A stretch of DNA of 5,860 nt from an uncultured Collinsella sp. (GTDB taxonomy: Bacteria > Actinomycetota > Coriobacteriia > Coriobacteriales > Coriobacteriaceae), in the NCBI GenBank assembly GCA_900757265.1, contig CAAENW010000101.1, forward strand, positions 1-5,860, given 5' to 3'. Made by a program: the position numbers and the translations under genes. This document shows positions 1 to 5,486 of the stretch, one piece after another. Under the pieces are notes generated by a model. The model was not told the DNA's origin, ran no database searches, and worked only from the letters and a program-made list of their open reading frames with translations. Position 1 is the stretch's first letter. Every line of letters starts with the position of its first letter.

Positions 1-196
1 CCGCCGCGAACACGCGCGGCCACGCCTGCTGCATATAGGCGCGCAGGTCGTCGAACGGCTGCCAGTCCACCGCCTCGGCATCCATGCTCGAGATGGTCGG
101 AAACGACAGCACGCGACCCAAGCGCTCGCTCGCGCCAGCTTCGTCCAAATCGGCAAAATCATCCTCATGCGCAAAGAAGCGCCAAACCTCGGCCAT
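1..196 (-). CDS. M20-family metallopeptidase (N-terminal 65 residues, runs off the window)
   Basis: Reading the minus strand from the ATG at 196 gives 65 uninterrupted residues up to the window edge. The start is supported by a GAAAGGA ribosome binding site a few bases upstream. The residues show the N-terminal pattern of M20/M25/M40 zinc peptidases of the PM20D1/dipeptidase kind: an RLGRVLSFPTIS segment (the usual 'L..AI.FPTVS'), then DWQPFDDLRAYMQ and a WPRVF segment matching the usual '.F..L...L...fP.vf'. These enzymes hydrolyse peptide or N-acyl-amino-acid bonds with a two-metal centre. The metal ligands and catalytic Glu lie outside the window, so activity cannot be judged. The gene follows the ABC ATPase by 72 bp in the same direction, with no recognisable promoter between, so it is probably the last or a later gene of the transporter operon. 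Family assignment rests on a short N-terminus and is moderately sure. Confidence 0.65.
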   Translation of the reverse strand, partial: MAEVWRFFAHEDDFADLDEAGASERLGRVLSFPTISSMDAEAVDWQPFDDLRAYMQQAWPRVFAA

Positions 197-220
197 GACA
201 TCCTTTCGATTGTGATGACG

Positions 221-245
221 AGGGCCGCCCCACCGGAGCGGCCCT
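221..245 (-). other. Intercistronic hairpin without U-tract
   Basis: Perfect 8-bp inverted repeat AGGGCCGC (221-228) / GCGGCCCT (238-245) with a 9-nt loop, 23 bp after the stop of the ATPase gene. On the minus strand it is followed by CGTCATCACAATC, not by a run of T, so it does not look like an intrinsic terminator. Only 24 bp separate it from the start of the M20 gene, too little for a separate promoter. It is better read as an mRNA-stabilising or processing hairpin between cotranscribed genes, or as a weak attenuator. Confidence 0.5.
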
Positions 246-268
246 GCTACATAAGCGTTTGCGGTCGG

Positions 269-1054
269 TTATTTGTCCTCGAGATAACGCGAGAGGAACT
301 CGCGAGTGCGCTGGTGTTTGGGGTTGCCGAAGAGCTCGGCCGGTGCCGCATCCTCGAGCACCACGCCCTTGTCCATAAAGACCACGCGGTCGGACACCGT
401 GCGGGCAAAGGCCATCTCGTGCGTGACGACGACCATGGTCCTGCCGTCGGCAGCGAGCTTGCGCATGACCTCGAGCACCTCGCCCACGATCTCGGGGTCG
501 AGTGCGGAGGTCGGCTCGTCGAACAGCATGATCTGCGGATTCATGCACAGGGCACGGGCGATGGCCACACGCTGTTTTTGACCACCGGACAGGCGGCCCA
601 CGGCGGCGTGCGCGAACTTTTCGAGCCCCACGCTCGTCAGATGCTCCATCGCGACTTTCTCGGCCTCGGTCTTGCTCATCTTTTTGAGCGTGACGGGCGC
701 GAGCGTGCAGTTGTCGAGCACATCCATGTTGTTGAACAGGTTAAAGCCCTGGAACACCATGCCGATGTCCTCGCGCAGTTTATTGATATTGCAGCGCTCG
801 GCCGTGAGGTCCTGGCCGTGGAACCAGATGTGGCCCGCGTCCGGGGTCTCGAGCAGGTTGAGGCAGCGCAGGAAGGTCGACTTGCCCGAACCCGAGGCGC
901 CGATGATGGTGACGACCTCGCCGGGATTAACGGACAGGTCGATGCCCTTGAGCACCTCGAGCGAACCAAAGCTCTTGCGCAGGCCCTCGACGCGGATAAG
1001 CGGCTCATTGGTCTGTGCGGCGGCCGCAACGCCGGTAGTGGCGGTATCTGCCAT
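269..1054 (-). CDS. Polar amino acid ABC transporter, ATP-binding protein (GlnQ/HisP type)
   Basis: A 261-residue ATPase that drives import through the permease encoded just upstream; it acts as a dimer on the cytoplasmic membrane face. All nucleotide-binding elements are present: Walker [10 protein letters not shown] (52-60), Q-loop Gln102 in MVFQGFNLF, signature LSGGQ (155-159), Walker B IMLFDE (175-180), D-loop SALD (183-186) and H-loop His212 in VVVTHEM. The MVFQ.FNLF and LLETPD.G segments are typical of the polar amino acid uptake (PAAT) subfamily, and the length is usual apart from about 15 extra low-complexity Ala/Thr residues at the N-terminus. I chose the ATG at 1054 because GACGAGGAG lies 7 nt upstream; the more distal ATG at 1129 would overlap the permease by 53 bp and has no family-like sequence. 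The permease stop is 22 bp upstream, so the genes are an operon. The amino acid transported cannot be told from the ATPase. Confidence 0.95.
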   Translation of the reverse strand: MADTATTGVAAAAQTNEPLIRVEGLRKSFGSLEVLKGIDLSVNPGEVVTIIGASGSGKSTFLRCLNLLETPDAGHIWFHGQDLTAERCNINKLREDIGMVFQGFNLFNNMDVLDNCTLAPVTLKKMSKTEAEKVAMEHLTSVGLEKFAHAAVGRLSGGQKQRVAIARALCMNPQIMLFDEPTSALDPEIVGEVLEVMRKLAADGRTMVVVTHEMAFARTVSDRVVFMDKGVVLEDAAPAELFGNPKHQRTREFLSRYLEDK

Positions 1055-1076
1055 GATGATTCTCCTCGTCTTAAGC

Positions 1077-2225
1077 CTAGTTGGAGCTGGGCAGCGTGGC
1101 AGGAGCCTCGGCGCCGAGCTTTTTGCCAAAGGCCTCGAGCAGGCGGCTCGCCACGAGCGTCAGGATCAGGTAGACCACGAGCGCCACGCAGTAGACCTCC
1201 ATCTGGCGGTAGTACACGCCGGCGACCGTGGTAGTAGCGTACATAAGGTCGAACACGCCGATGACCGAGAGCACCGACGAATCCTTGATGTTGATGATGA
1301 GCTCGTTGGTGAGCGCCGGAATCGCGTTTTTAATGCCCTGGGGGAACACGACCTTGCGCATAGCCTGCCACTGCGAAAGACCCAGCGAACGCGCCGCCTC
1401 GGCCTGGCCGGGGTCGATCGACTCGATGCCGCCGCGCAGGACCTCCATCATGTAGGCGGTGGAATTGAGCGAGATGGTGACGAGGCCGGCGGTGAAGGTA
1501 CTCCAAATCTGGTTGGCCTGGGCAGTCTCGAAGCCCATGCCGCGCAAAACGGTGAAGCCCGCGTAATAGATGAGCAGGCCCTGGACCATCATGGGCGTGC
1601 CGCGCACGATGGTGGAGTAGACGGTCGCAAAGCCGCGGCCGATGCTCTTAAAGAAGCGCACCAGGTCGTTGTCTACGCGGTCGAAGGTCTGAATACGCAG
1701 GAACACAAAGAGCAGCGCCAGGAAGAATGCGATGACGGTGCCGAAGGTGGCAAGCGCGATGGTGATCTCGATGCCACGGATGAAGAAGTCGCCGCTCTTG
1801 TAGGTCATGTAGACCAAGCTCGACAAAAAGTCGCTGGGGTTGGAATCCGAGACAATGCTCACCTGCACCAGATCGATAAACGACATGACGCAGCGGTCGA
1901 CAAAGAAGATCGCCGCGATGACGACCACGACATAGCTGCCCAGGCGCGCGCCGCGACGGAAACGCTCGGATGCAAACGGTGACTTTTCGCGATAGTCGCT
2001 CCAGTGCATAACCTTGGTGACGAGCGCTGCCGCCGACACGACGATCCAGGCCCAAAGAATCGCCCAAAGGCAATCCTGGAAGATGCCGGTGGGCGCCAAA
2101 AAGCTCAGCGGCGTGGGGTTGCGCTGGCTAAATGCCAAGCCGAGCGCCGCGATAACGCTCGTGCCCAGGTACACATAACGGTGGTCGGCCTTGATAAAGG
2201 AGGCCAGACGATTGATGCCTTTCAT
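1077..2225 (-). CDS. Polar amino acid ABC transporter permease with long N-terminal membrane extension
   Basis: A 382-residue integral membrane permease. The C-terminal ~235 residues are a standard HisM/GlnP-type domain: first segment about 148-177, then [10 protein letters not shown] (206-215), the RGTP motif of this family; segments near 211-228 and 240-262; the cytoplasmic EAA loop from about 273 ([20 protein letters not shown] and on to [16 protein letters not shown]), which contacts the ATPase; and last segments around 316-336 and 342-362. Ahead of this lie about 145 residues with three more hydrophobic stretches (roughly 17-33, 46-70 and 96-120), separated by a basic loop ([11 protein letters not shown] to RFRRGAR). 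Family members are usually 215-250 residues, so this is a real extension and not a start-site error: the ATG at 2225 has a GGGAGG site and begins only 9 bp after the binding-protein stop. As the only permease gene in the operon it probably forms a homodimer. The role of the extension is unknown. Confidence 0.92.
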   Translation of the reverse strand: MKGINRLASFIKADHRYVYLGTSVIAALGLAFSQRNPTPLSFLAPTGIFQDCLWAILWAWIVVSAAALVTKVMHWSDYREKSPFASERFRRGARLGSYVVVVIAAIFFVDRCVMSFIDLVQVSIVSDSNPSDFLSSLVYMTYKSGDFFIRGIEITIALATFGTVIAFFLALLFVFLRIQTFDRVDNDLVRFFKSIGRGFATVYSTIVRGTPMMVQGLLIYYAGFTVLRGMGFETAQANQIWSTFTAGLVTISLNSTAYMMEVLRGGIESIDPGQAEAARSLGLSQWQAMRKVVFPQGIKNAIPALTNELIINIKDSSVLSVIGVFDLMYATTTVAGVYYRQMEVYCVALVVYLILTLVASRLLEAFGKKLGAEAPATLPSSN

Positions 2226-2234
2226 GCTGCCTCC

Positions 2235-3161
2235 CTATGCCGGCTGACGGTCGAGGCACGCGTCCCACATTTGGTCGCGCTCCTCTTGGCTAATCCCCTT
2301 GAGTGTCTTGTCGATGAGCTTAAGCAGTTTGTCCGAGCCCTTGCGGCAACCGACATTTGCCGTGACCTCCTGCTTAAAGCCCTCGCCCTCGGCAAAGTGG
2401 ATGGGGACGATACCGGGATTTTGGGCCATATAGCCCTTTTCGTTCTCCGTGTTGTAGGTCACGGCGTCGCACGTGCCCTGCAGCAGATTCGAGAACACCG
2501 TGGGGACCGAATCGACCGGGTTCTTGTGCACAACGCCCGGAATCTCGTCGATGACGGTATCGAGCATGGTGTCCTTTTGGCCGAGCACCGTGGCACCGCT
2601 GAAGTCGCTGAGCTTGGTCGCGTTTTGGTAGGGCGAGCCCTCTTTTACGAACAGGCCAAAGTAGCCGATAAAGTACGGGTCGGAAAAACCGACGGACTCC
2701 TCGCGCTCGGGCGTGGCGCTCATGCCGGCGATGATGAGGTCAATCTGGCCGTTGTTGAGCGAGTCGATAAGGCCCGAGAAGCTCTGCTTGACGGCAACGG
2801 GCTCGCCGCCGAGAGCCTTGCAGACGATCTTGGCGATCTGCACGTCGTAGCCATCGGCATAGGCGCCCTGCACGTTGTCGATGGGGATCGTGAACTCGCT
2901 GGCCTCGGAAACCTGCCAGTTGTACGGGGCGTAGGCCGCCTCCATGCCGATGCGGATCTTATCCTTGCCGATAACGGAATCGGACAGGTCATCGCGACCG
3001 CCGCCCGTCGTGGGCTGAACTACTTCCAGCGTGGAGGGACGCTGGCAGCCGGCAAGTGCGCCGGCGACGACAGAAGCGCTCGCAGCGAGAGCGCTACCCA
3101 AAAAGATGCGACGGCTGCATACCGGCTGTGGATGCGCGTCGCGTTGATGGGGAGAATGCAT
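2235..3161 (-). CDS. Amino acid ABC transporter solute-binding lipoprotein (family 3), Tat-type signal
   Basis: A 308-residue extracellular binding protein that captures the substrate for the transporter encoded by the next two genes. Residues 16-22 (SRRIFLG) form a twin-arginine motif, followed by a hydrophobic stretch and a lipobox LAGC with Cys39 as the lipidated residue, suggesting Tat export as a folded protein and anchoring in the membrane. The mature part shows family 3 hallmarks: IRIGMEAAYAPYNW (69-82), GYDVQIAKIV (104-113), DLIIAGMSATPERE (141-154) with Thr150 and Arg153 in the position that binds the ligand carboxylate, and VGFSDPYF (157-164). The usual second-lobe 'DAVV.D' reads DAVTYNTEN (232-240), so the classical Asp that holds the amino group is not at its usual place. 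I chose the ATG at 3161 (AGGGAAGG 6 nt upstream) because the alternative at 3233 adds 24 residues unlike a signal peptide. Substrate is unresolved; a polar amino acid is likely. Confidence 0.93.
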   Translation of the reverse strand: MHSPHQRDAHPQPVCSRRIFLGSALAASASVVAGALAGCQRPSTLEVVQPTTGGGRDDLSDSVIGKDKIRIGMEAAYAPYNWQVSEASEFTIPIDNVQGAYADGYDVQIAKIVCKALGGEPVAVKQSFSGLIDSLNNGQIDLIIAGMSATPEREESVGFSDPYFIGYFGLFVKEGSPYQNATKLSDFSGATVLGQKDTMLDTVIDEIPGVVHKNPVDSVPTVFSNLLQGTCDAVTYNTENEKGYMAQNPGIVPIHFAEGEGFKQEVTANVGCRKGSDKLLKLIDKTLKGISQEERDQMWDACLDRQPA

Positions 3162-3299
3162 AATCTGCCTTCCCTGTTGAATCGTATGCTGACGACTTAA
3201 CAGGATATACGCCAGCGACCAGCAGCGCAGCACAAGCTCGAAAAATTAATAGACACACGGTAGTCATTGGGAGCGTCGATGTTTTGGCAATGCCAGCGG
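3162..3299 (-). promoter_or_regulatory. Upstream region of the transporter operon; promoter not pinned down
   Basis: This 138-bp stretch separates the galM-side terminator palindrome from the binding-protein start and must hold the operon promoter if the terminator works. It is less GC-rich than the genes, especially around 3238-3256. On the minus strand possible -10 elements are TATTAA (near 3250) and TATATC (near 3206), but neither has a convincing -35 at 16-18 bp; TTGTGC lies about 20 bp before the second. A perfect 11-bp palindrome TGGCAATGCCA sits at 3285-3295 and could be an operator. I see no riboswitch or small ORF that I can support. Confidence 0.35.
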
Positions 3300-3399
3300 G
3301 CGCCACCCAGAGCGAACAAGTTAGCATGAAAAAGGCAAGGCATAGACCTTCTGGTCATGCCTTGCCTTTTGAATGACAAATTGTCGCTCTGGGTGGCGC
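3300..3399. repeat. 100-nt imperfect palindrome with terminator core
   Basis: The outer arms GCGCCACCCAGAGCG (3300-3314) and CGCTCTGGGTGGCGC (3385-3399) are a perfect 15-bp inverted repeat; ACAA/TTGT just inside (3316-3319 and 3381-3384) continues the pairing after a one-base bulge. The innermost part is the separate 14-bp hairpin at 3330-3370. The 10-nt stretches between the two are mostly unpaired, with a few matches. The element contains no ORF and lies wholly between the aldose epimerase and the transporter operon. It may be one long nested transcript structure, or a small mobile-type palindromic element with terminal inverted repeats. Confidence 0.75.
3330..3370 (-). terminator. Rho-independent terminator after the aldose epimerase gene (bidirectional shape)
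   Basis: A perfect 14-bp stem AAAAGGCAAGGCAT (3330-3343) / ATGCCTTGCCTTTT (3357-3370) is topped, after one bulged A, by a further GACC/GGTC stem with a TTCT tetraloop (3345-3356). On the minus strand the stem ends in TTTTT (3333-3329), the expected U-tract; A-tract and T-tract on both sides make it potentially bidirectional. It lies 72 nt after the stop of the epimerase gene and ahead of the transporter operon, so it should insulate the two. Confidence 0.88.
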
Positions 3400-3411
3400 G
3401 CAGCGTCGACC

Positions 3412-3440
3412 GGTCCGTCGTTCGTTAGAACGGCGGAACC
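3412..3440 (-). other. Small hairpin directly after the epimerase stop
   Basis: Imperfect inverted repeat: arm 3412-3423 (GGTCCGTCGTTC) and arm 3428-3440 (GAACGGCGGAACC) around a GTTA loop, about 11 pairs with one mismatch and one bulged base. It begins one base after the epimerase stop codon in the direction of transcription and has no U-tract of its own, so it is not a terminator by itself. It may protect the mRNA 3' end or pause polymerase before the strong hairpin downstream. Confidence 0.5.
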
Positions 3441-3441
3441 T

Positions 3442-4335
3442 CTAGAGCAGGGTAACGCTAAAGCTGCGAACGTCCGTCTCACCCGGTGCCAAGGTAATGG
3501 TGTTGACCTTGTGCTCAAAGACGTCGTCCTCGGTGTCCATGGTGGTGTGGCCGGTCCAGGGCTCGAGCGCCACAAACGGGGCGTCGTTGGCGGCAGACCA
3601 CACGCCGATGTACTTAAAGCCCTCAAAGTCGATCTTGACGCCGTGGCCCGACTTGCGGCCGCGCAGCGTGAGCGTGGAACCCGGGACATCGGTGAACATG
3701 ATGGCATCGTTATCGAAGCTGCGGTGCGTGATGGGCAGCACGTCCGAGTTATCGGGAGCCTTGTAGCTGCCCTCGAACGTCATAAGACCGTCGGGCGTGA
3801 TGATGGGGGCCTCGTTAGTCCAAGCCTCGGTAAACGCCAGCTCGTAATCCTCGAACGCCTCGTCTTCGGCACCGGGGGCGGGCACGTTGAATGCAGGATG
3901 ACCGCCCACCGAGAACGGCAGGGCCACGTCGCCGGTGTTGGTGACGGCAAAGGTCTGCGTGAGCGTGGCGTCGCCGGTCAGGGCATAGGTCATGTTGAGC
4001 TTAAAGTGGAACGGGAACGCCTTGAGCGACTCGGGCGTGTCAGTGATCTCGTACGTTACCGAGGAGCCGTCCCCCGAAACCTCGACCAACTTGTGCTCGA
4101 CGATGCGAGCGAGTCCGTGGCGCGGCATCTCGCAGGTGCCGGCCGCAGACGTCGCCGTGTTGTTGCGCAGCGATCCCACGATGGGGAACAGGATAGGCGC
4201 GTGCTTGCCCCAAAAGGCCGGGTCGCCCTGCCACAGATACTCGTTGCCGTTGAGGGCAAGGCTCGTGAGCTGGGCGCCCATGGAATCGATGGCCGCGGTG
4301 AGGCCGCCGCGCTTGATGGTAGTGACGGTGGACAT
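3442..4335 (-). CDS. Aldose 1-epimerase family protein (LacX-like mutarotase)
   Basis: A 297-residue cytoplasmic protein of the galactose-mutarotase superfamily, predicted to interconvert alpha and beta anomers of an aldose or sugar phosphate. Family signatures in order: AAIDSMGAQLTSL (14-26), YLWQGDPAFWGKHAPILFPIVG (33-54), MPRHGLAR (70-77) with His73 as the first active-site His, GGHPAFNVP (144-152) with His146 as the second, and FVALEPWTG (254-262) with Glu258 as the likely catalytic base. The YLWQG..FW....P.LFPI.G pattern and roughly 300-residue length favour the LacX/YeaD-like branch over classical GalM. The start at 4335 has GGAGG with a 7-nt spacer; an ATG eight codons upstream has no such site. 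No sugar-catabolic gene is next to it, so the substrate is open. The gene lies 79 bp after the upstream membrane protein with no clear terminator between, so readthrough from there is possible; its own 3' end has a strong terminator. Confidence 0.93.
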   Translation of the reverse strand: MSTVTTIKRGGLTAAIDSMGAQLTSLALNGNEYLWQGDPAFWGKHAPILFPIVGSLRNNTATSAAGTCEMPRHGLARIVEHKLVEVSGDGSSVTYEITDTPESLKAFPFHFKLNMTYALTGDATLTQTFAVTNTGDVALPFSVGGHPAFNVPAPGAEDEAFEDYELAFTEAWTNEAPIITPDGLMTFEGSYKAPDNSDVLPITHRSFDNDAIMFTDVPGSTLTLRGRKSGHGVKIDFEGFKYIGVWSAANDAPFVALEPWTGHTTMDTEDDVFEHKVNTITLAPGETDVRSFSVTLL

Positions 4336-4414
4336 GCTACTTCCTCCAATAGTAAACAACGGTGTCGAGGGCTATTGTCCCACTCTTGGCGGCGGGGTTG
4401 AGCGACAGGTGCAG

Positions 4415-5284
4415 TTATTGAGCAATAGCGTAAAGGTCAAACCCGCCCTGCGGCGTGCTATCGACCGTATCGGGCGCCTGTGAATTAAAACTCACCGGAA
4501 CCATGCGCTTTGAGGCACGGTAACGCGTGCCGTCGGTGGCGACGGGCGGCTCATCGACCGTGAGCTCGTAGTCGCCGGGCTTGAGCTCGATGCCGTCACC
4601 TTCGGAATTGACGTATTGGTACTCGTCGATCGCTTGCCCCTTGAGCGTGCGACCCACGATATGGACGAGCATCTGGCTGTCGCCGCGCGCGGTGTCCCAC
4701 GTCGCGCCGTCCTTGACCTCGACCGATACATGCACCGAGCGCGTGCGGCTGAGCGATTGCTCGACAGACATCTCGACCTTGGCGGCGTCTTTGCGCTGTT
4801 GTTCAACATGGCTCCAGACGTTTCCAATTACCGAGCATGCGATAACGCCGGCCATAAAGGCGATAAGGATGGGGCCAAGCGGAGAGCGACGTCCCGCATC
4901 TTCCTCGCGAGCCAGATCGGGGCGATGCGTGGGCGCAGGCGCCTGGGCACCCTGCGAGGGCACGTCGAGAATGCTGAAGGATGCCGTGCTGTCGGGATCG
5001 ATAGTGTGACGCGGCTGCGGGGTCTTTGCCGGCGAGATGGACATGTCGGCTGGCTCACCCAGTGTGGCCGTGGCATCGGCCTTTGCCTCGTCGGCCTCAG
5101 CCTGGGCCCAAGCCTGCTCAAAGGTCAGAGGCTCGGCGGCATCGGAGGCGGCGTCAGGCTCGACAGCAGCATCGCTGCCGGTCTCGTCCTCGTCGCTCGA
5201 CACGTCACGCGGCGCGGGCTCGTCCCACTCCTCGTCCGGAGCCTCGCCCTCGCTATACCACCATTCAAAGTTATCGATATCCAT
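4415..5284 (-). CDS. Unrecognised single-pass membrane protein with acidic N-terminal domain
   Basis: A 289-residue protein I cannot assign to a family. Residues 1-75 are very rich in Asp, Glu and Ala with hardly any basic residue (for example EGEAPDEEWDEP), and 76-133 are a Pro/Ser/Thr-rich, probably disordered linker. A single hydrophobic segment (about 135-156, PLGPILIAFMAGVIACSVIG) is preceded by RR at 132-133, which predicts N-terminus inside and C-terminus outside. It is followed by a short polar region (EQQRKDAAKVEMSVEQSLSR) and a C-terminal domain (about 181-289) with alternating beta-type sequence, including IELKPGDYELTVDEP, a turn reminiscent of small extracytoplasmic beta-sandwich domains. 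There is no cleavable signal and no lipobox. The start at 5284 has AAGGGGG 8 nt upstream, better than the ATG 11 codons earlier. A role in the envelope is plausible but unproven; neither neighbour suggests a pathway. Confidence 0.85.
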   Translation of the reverse strand: MDIDNFEWWYSEGEAPDEEWDEPAPRDVSSDEDETGSDAAVEPDAASDAAEPLTFEQAWAQAEADEAKADATATLGEPADMSISPAKTPQPRHTIDPDSTASFSILDVPSQGAQAPAPTHRPDLAREEDAGRRSPLGPILIAFMAGVIACSVIGNVWSHVEQQRKDAAKVEMSVEQSLSRTRSVHVSVEVKDGATWDTARGDSQMLVHIVGRTLKGQAIDEYQYVNSEGDGIELKPGDYELTVDEPPVATDGTRYRASKRMVPVSFNSQAPDTVDSTPQGGFDLYAIAQ

Positions 5285-5325
5285 ACGGGGCGCCCCCTTG
5301 GCCTCGCAAATAAACACTTGCTAGC

Positions 5326-5331
5326 CTTATA
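5326..5331 (-). promoter_or_regulatory. Possible -10 element for the membrane protein gene
   Basis: TATAAG on the minus strand, about 42 bp before the start codon and downstream of the terminator at 5367-5398, so correctly placed to begin a new transcript with a leader of about 30 nt. No good -35 hexamer lies 16-18 bp upstream, which keeps this tentative. Confidence 0.35.
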
Positions 5332-5366
5332 CCCCCAGATGGCACGGGAGCTCGCCGGCACAGACA

Positions 5367-5398
5367 GGAAAAAGCGTCACAACATTCGACGCTTTTCC
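5367..5398 (-). terminator. Probable terminator after the MerR-type gene
   Basis: Inverted repeat AAAAGCGTC (5370-5378) / GACGCTTTT (5388-5396), 9 perfect pairs extended by GG/CC after one bulged A, with a 9-nt loop. On the minus strand the stem runs into TTTTT (5373-5369), a short U-tract followed by CC. It lies about 80 nt after the stop of the upstream regulator gene. Part of the stem and loop can pair instead with 5420-5431, so its folding may be conditional. Confidence 0.7.
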
Positions 5399-5431
5399 TC
5401 GTTTTCGAGATTTTCATCAAATGTTGTGACG
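5375..5431. repeat. 12-bp inverted repeat overlapping the terminator (alternative hairpin)
   Basis: CGTCACAACATT (5375-5386) and AATGTTGTGACG (5420-5431) are perfect inverted copies 33 bp apart. The left arm overlaps the loop and one strand of the terminator stem, so the two structures cannot form together. The minus-strand transcript makes the 5420-5431 arm first. Confidence 0.75.
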
Positions 5432-5455
5432 GTTTGGGCAGCAGCCACACCACGA

Positions 5456-5486
5456 ATGTGACAAAGGGACTGTCCTCTTGTCACAT
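5456..5486. repeat. REP-like 31-nt palindrome overlapping the regulator stop codon
   Basis: ATGTGACAA (5456-5464) and TTGTCACAT (5478-5486) are a perfect 9-bp inverted repeat, and the interior AGGGACTGTCCTC continues pairing through GGA/TCC around a CTG loop, with one mismatch and one wobble. The whole unit is nearly self-complementary. It resembles the GTGACAAAGGGACTGTCC-type palindromes I recall as dispersed intergenic repeats in several Gram-positive genomes; that likeness is from memory. It contains the last codon and the TGA of the regulator gene. Confidence 0.7.

Noticed and set aside
1055..1129. Upstream start adding 25 residues to the ATPase
   Set aside because: It would overlap the permease end by 53 bp, and the added residues (Arg/Pro-rich) resemble no ATPase; the ATG at 1054 has a strong ribosome binding site.
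672..1982. Long plus-strand open frame of 436 codons opposite the transporter genes
   Set aside because: It is antisense to the ATPase and permease, which have complete family motifs. Its product is rich in His, Arg, Asp and Gly as expected from a GC-rich shadow frame, and it spans the intergenic gap without a domain.
2004..3200. Plus-strand open frame of 398 codons opposite the binding protein
   Set aside because: Antisense to a clear family 3 binding protein; no ribosome binding site or recognisable motif, and composition typical of a shadow frame.
3272..3410. Direct repeats AGCGTCGA at 3272-3279 and 3402-3409 as target-site duplications of the 100-nt palindrome
   Set aside because: The left copy is 20 bp away from the palindrome and the right copy only 2 bp, so they do not flank it as a transposition duplication should; the octamer may recur by chance in GC-rich DNA.
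3373..4401. Plus-strand open frame of 342 codons opposite the aldose epimerase
   Set aside because: Begins inside the terminator palindrome and mirrors the epimerase codons; no independent domain evidence.
4336..4414. Promoter or terminator between the membrane protein and the epimerase
   Set aside because: TACTAT near 4351 lies too close to the ribosome binding site to act as a -10 with a usable leader, and no stem with a T-run was found.
5457..5485. CRP-type operator (TGTGA...TCACA)
   Set aside because: The half-sites match but are 17 bp or more apart instead of 6, and the unit is better explained as a REP-like hairpin.
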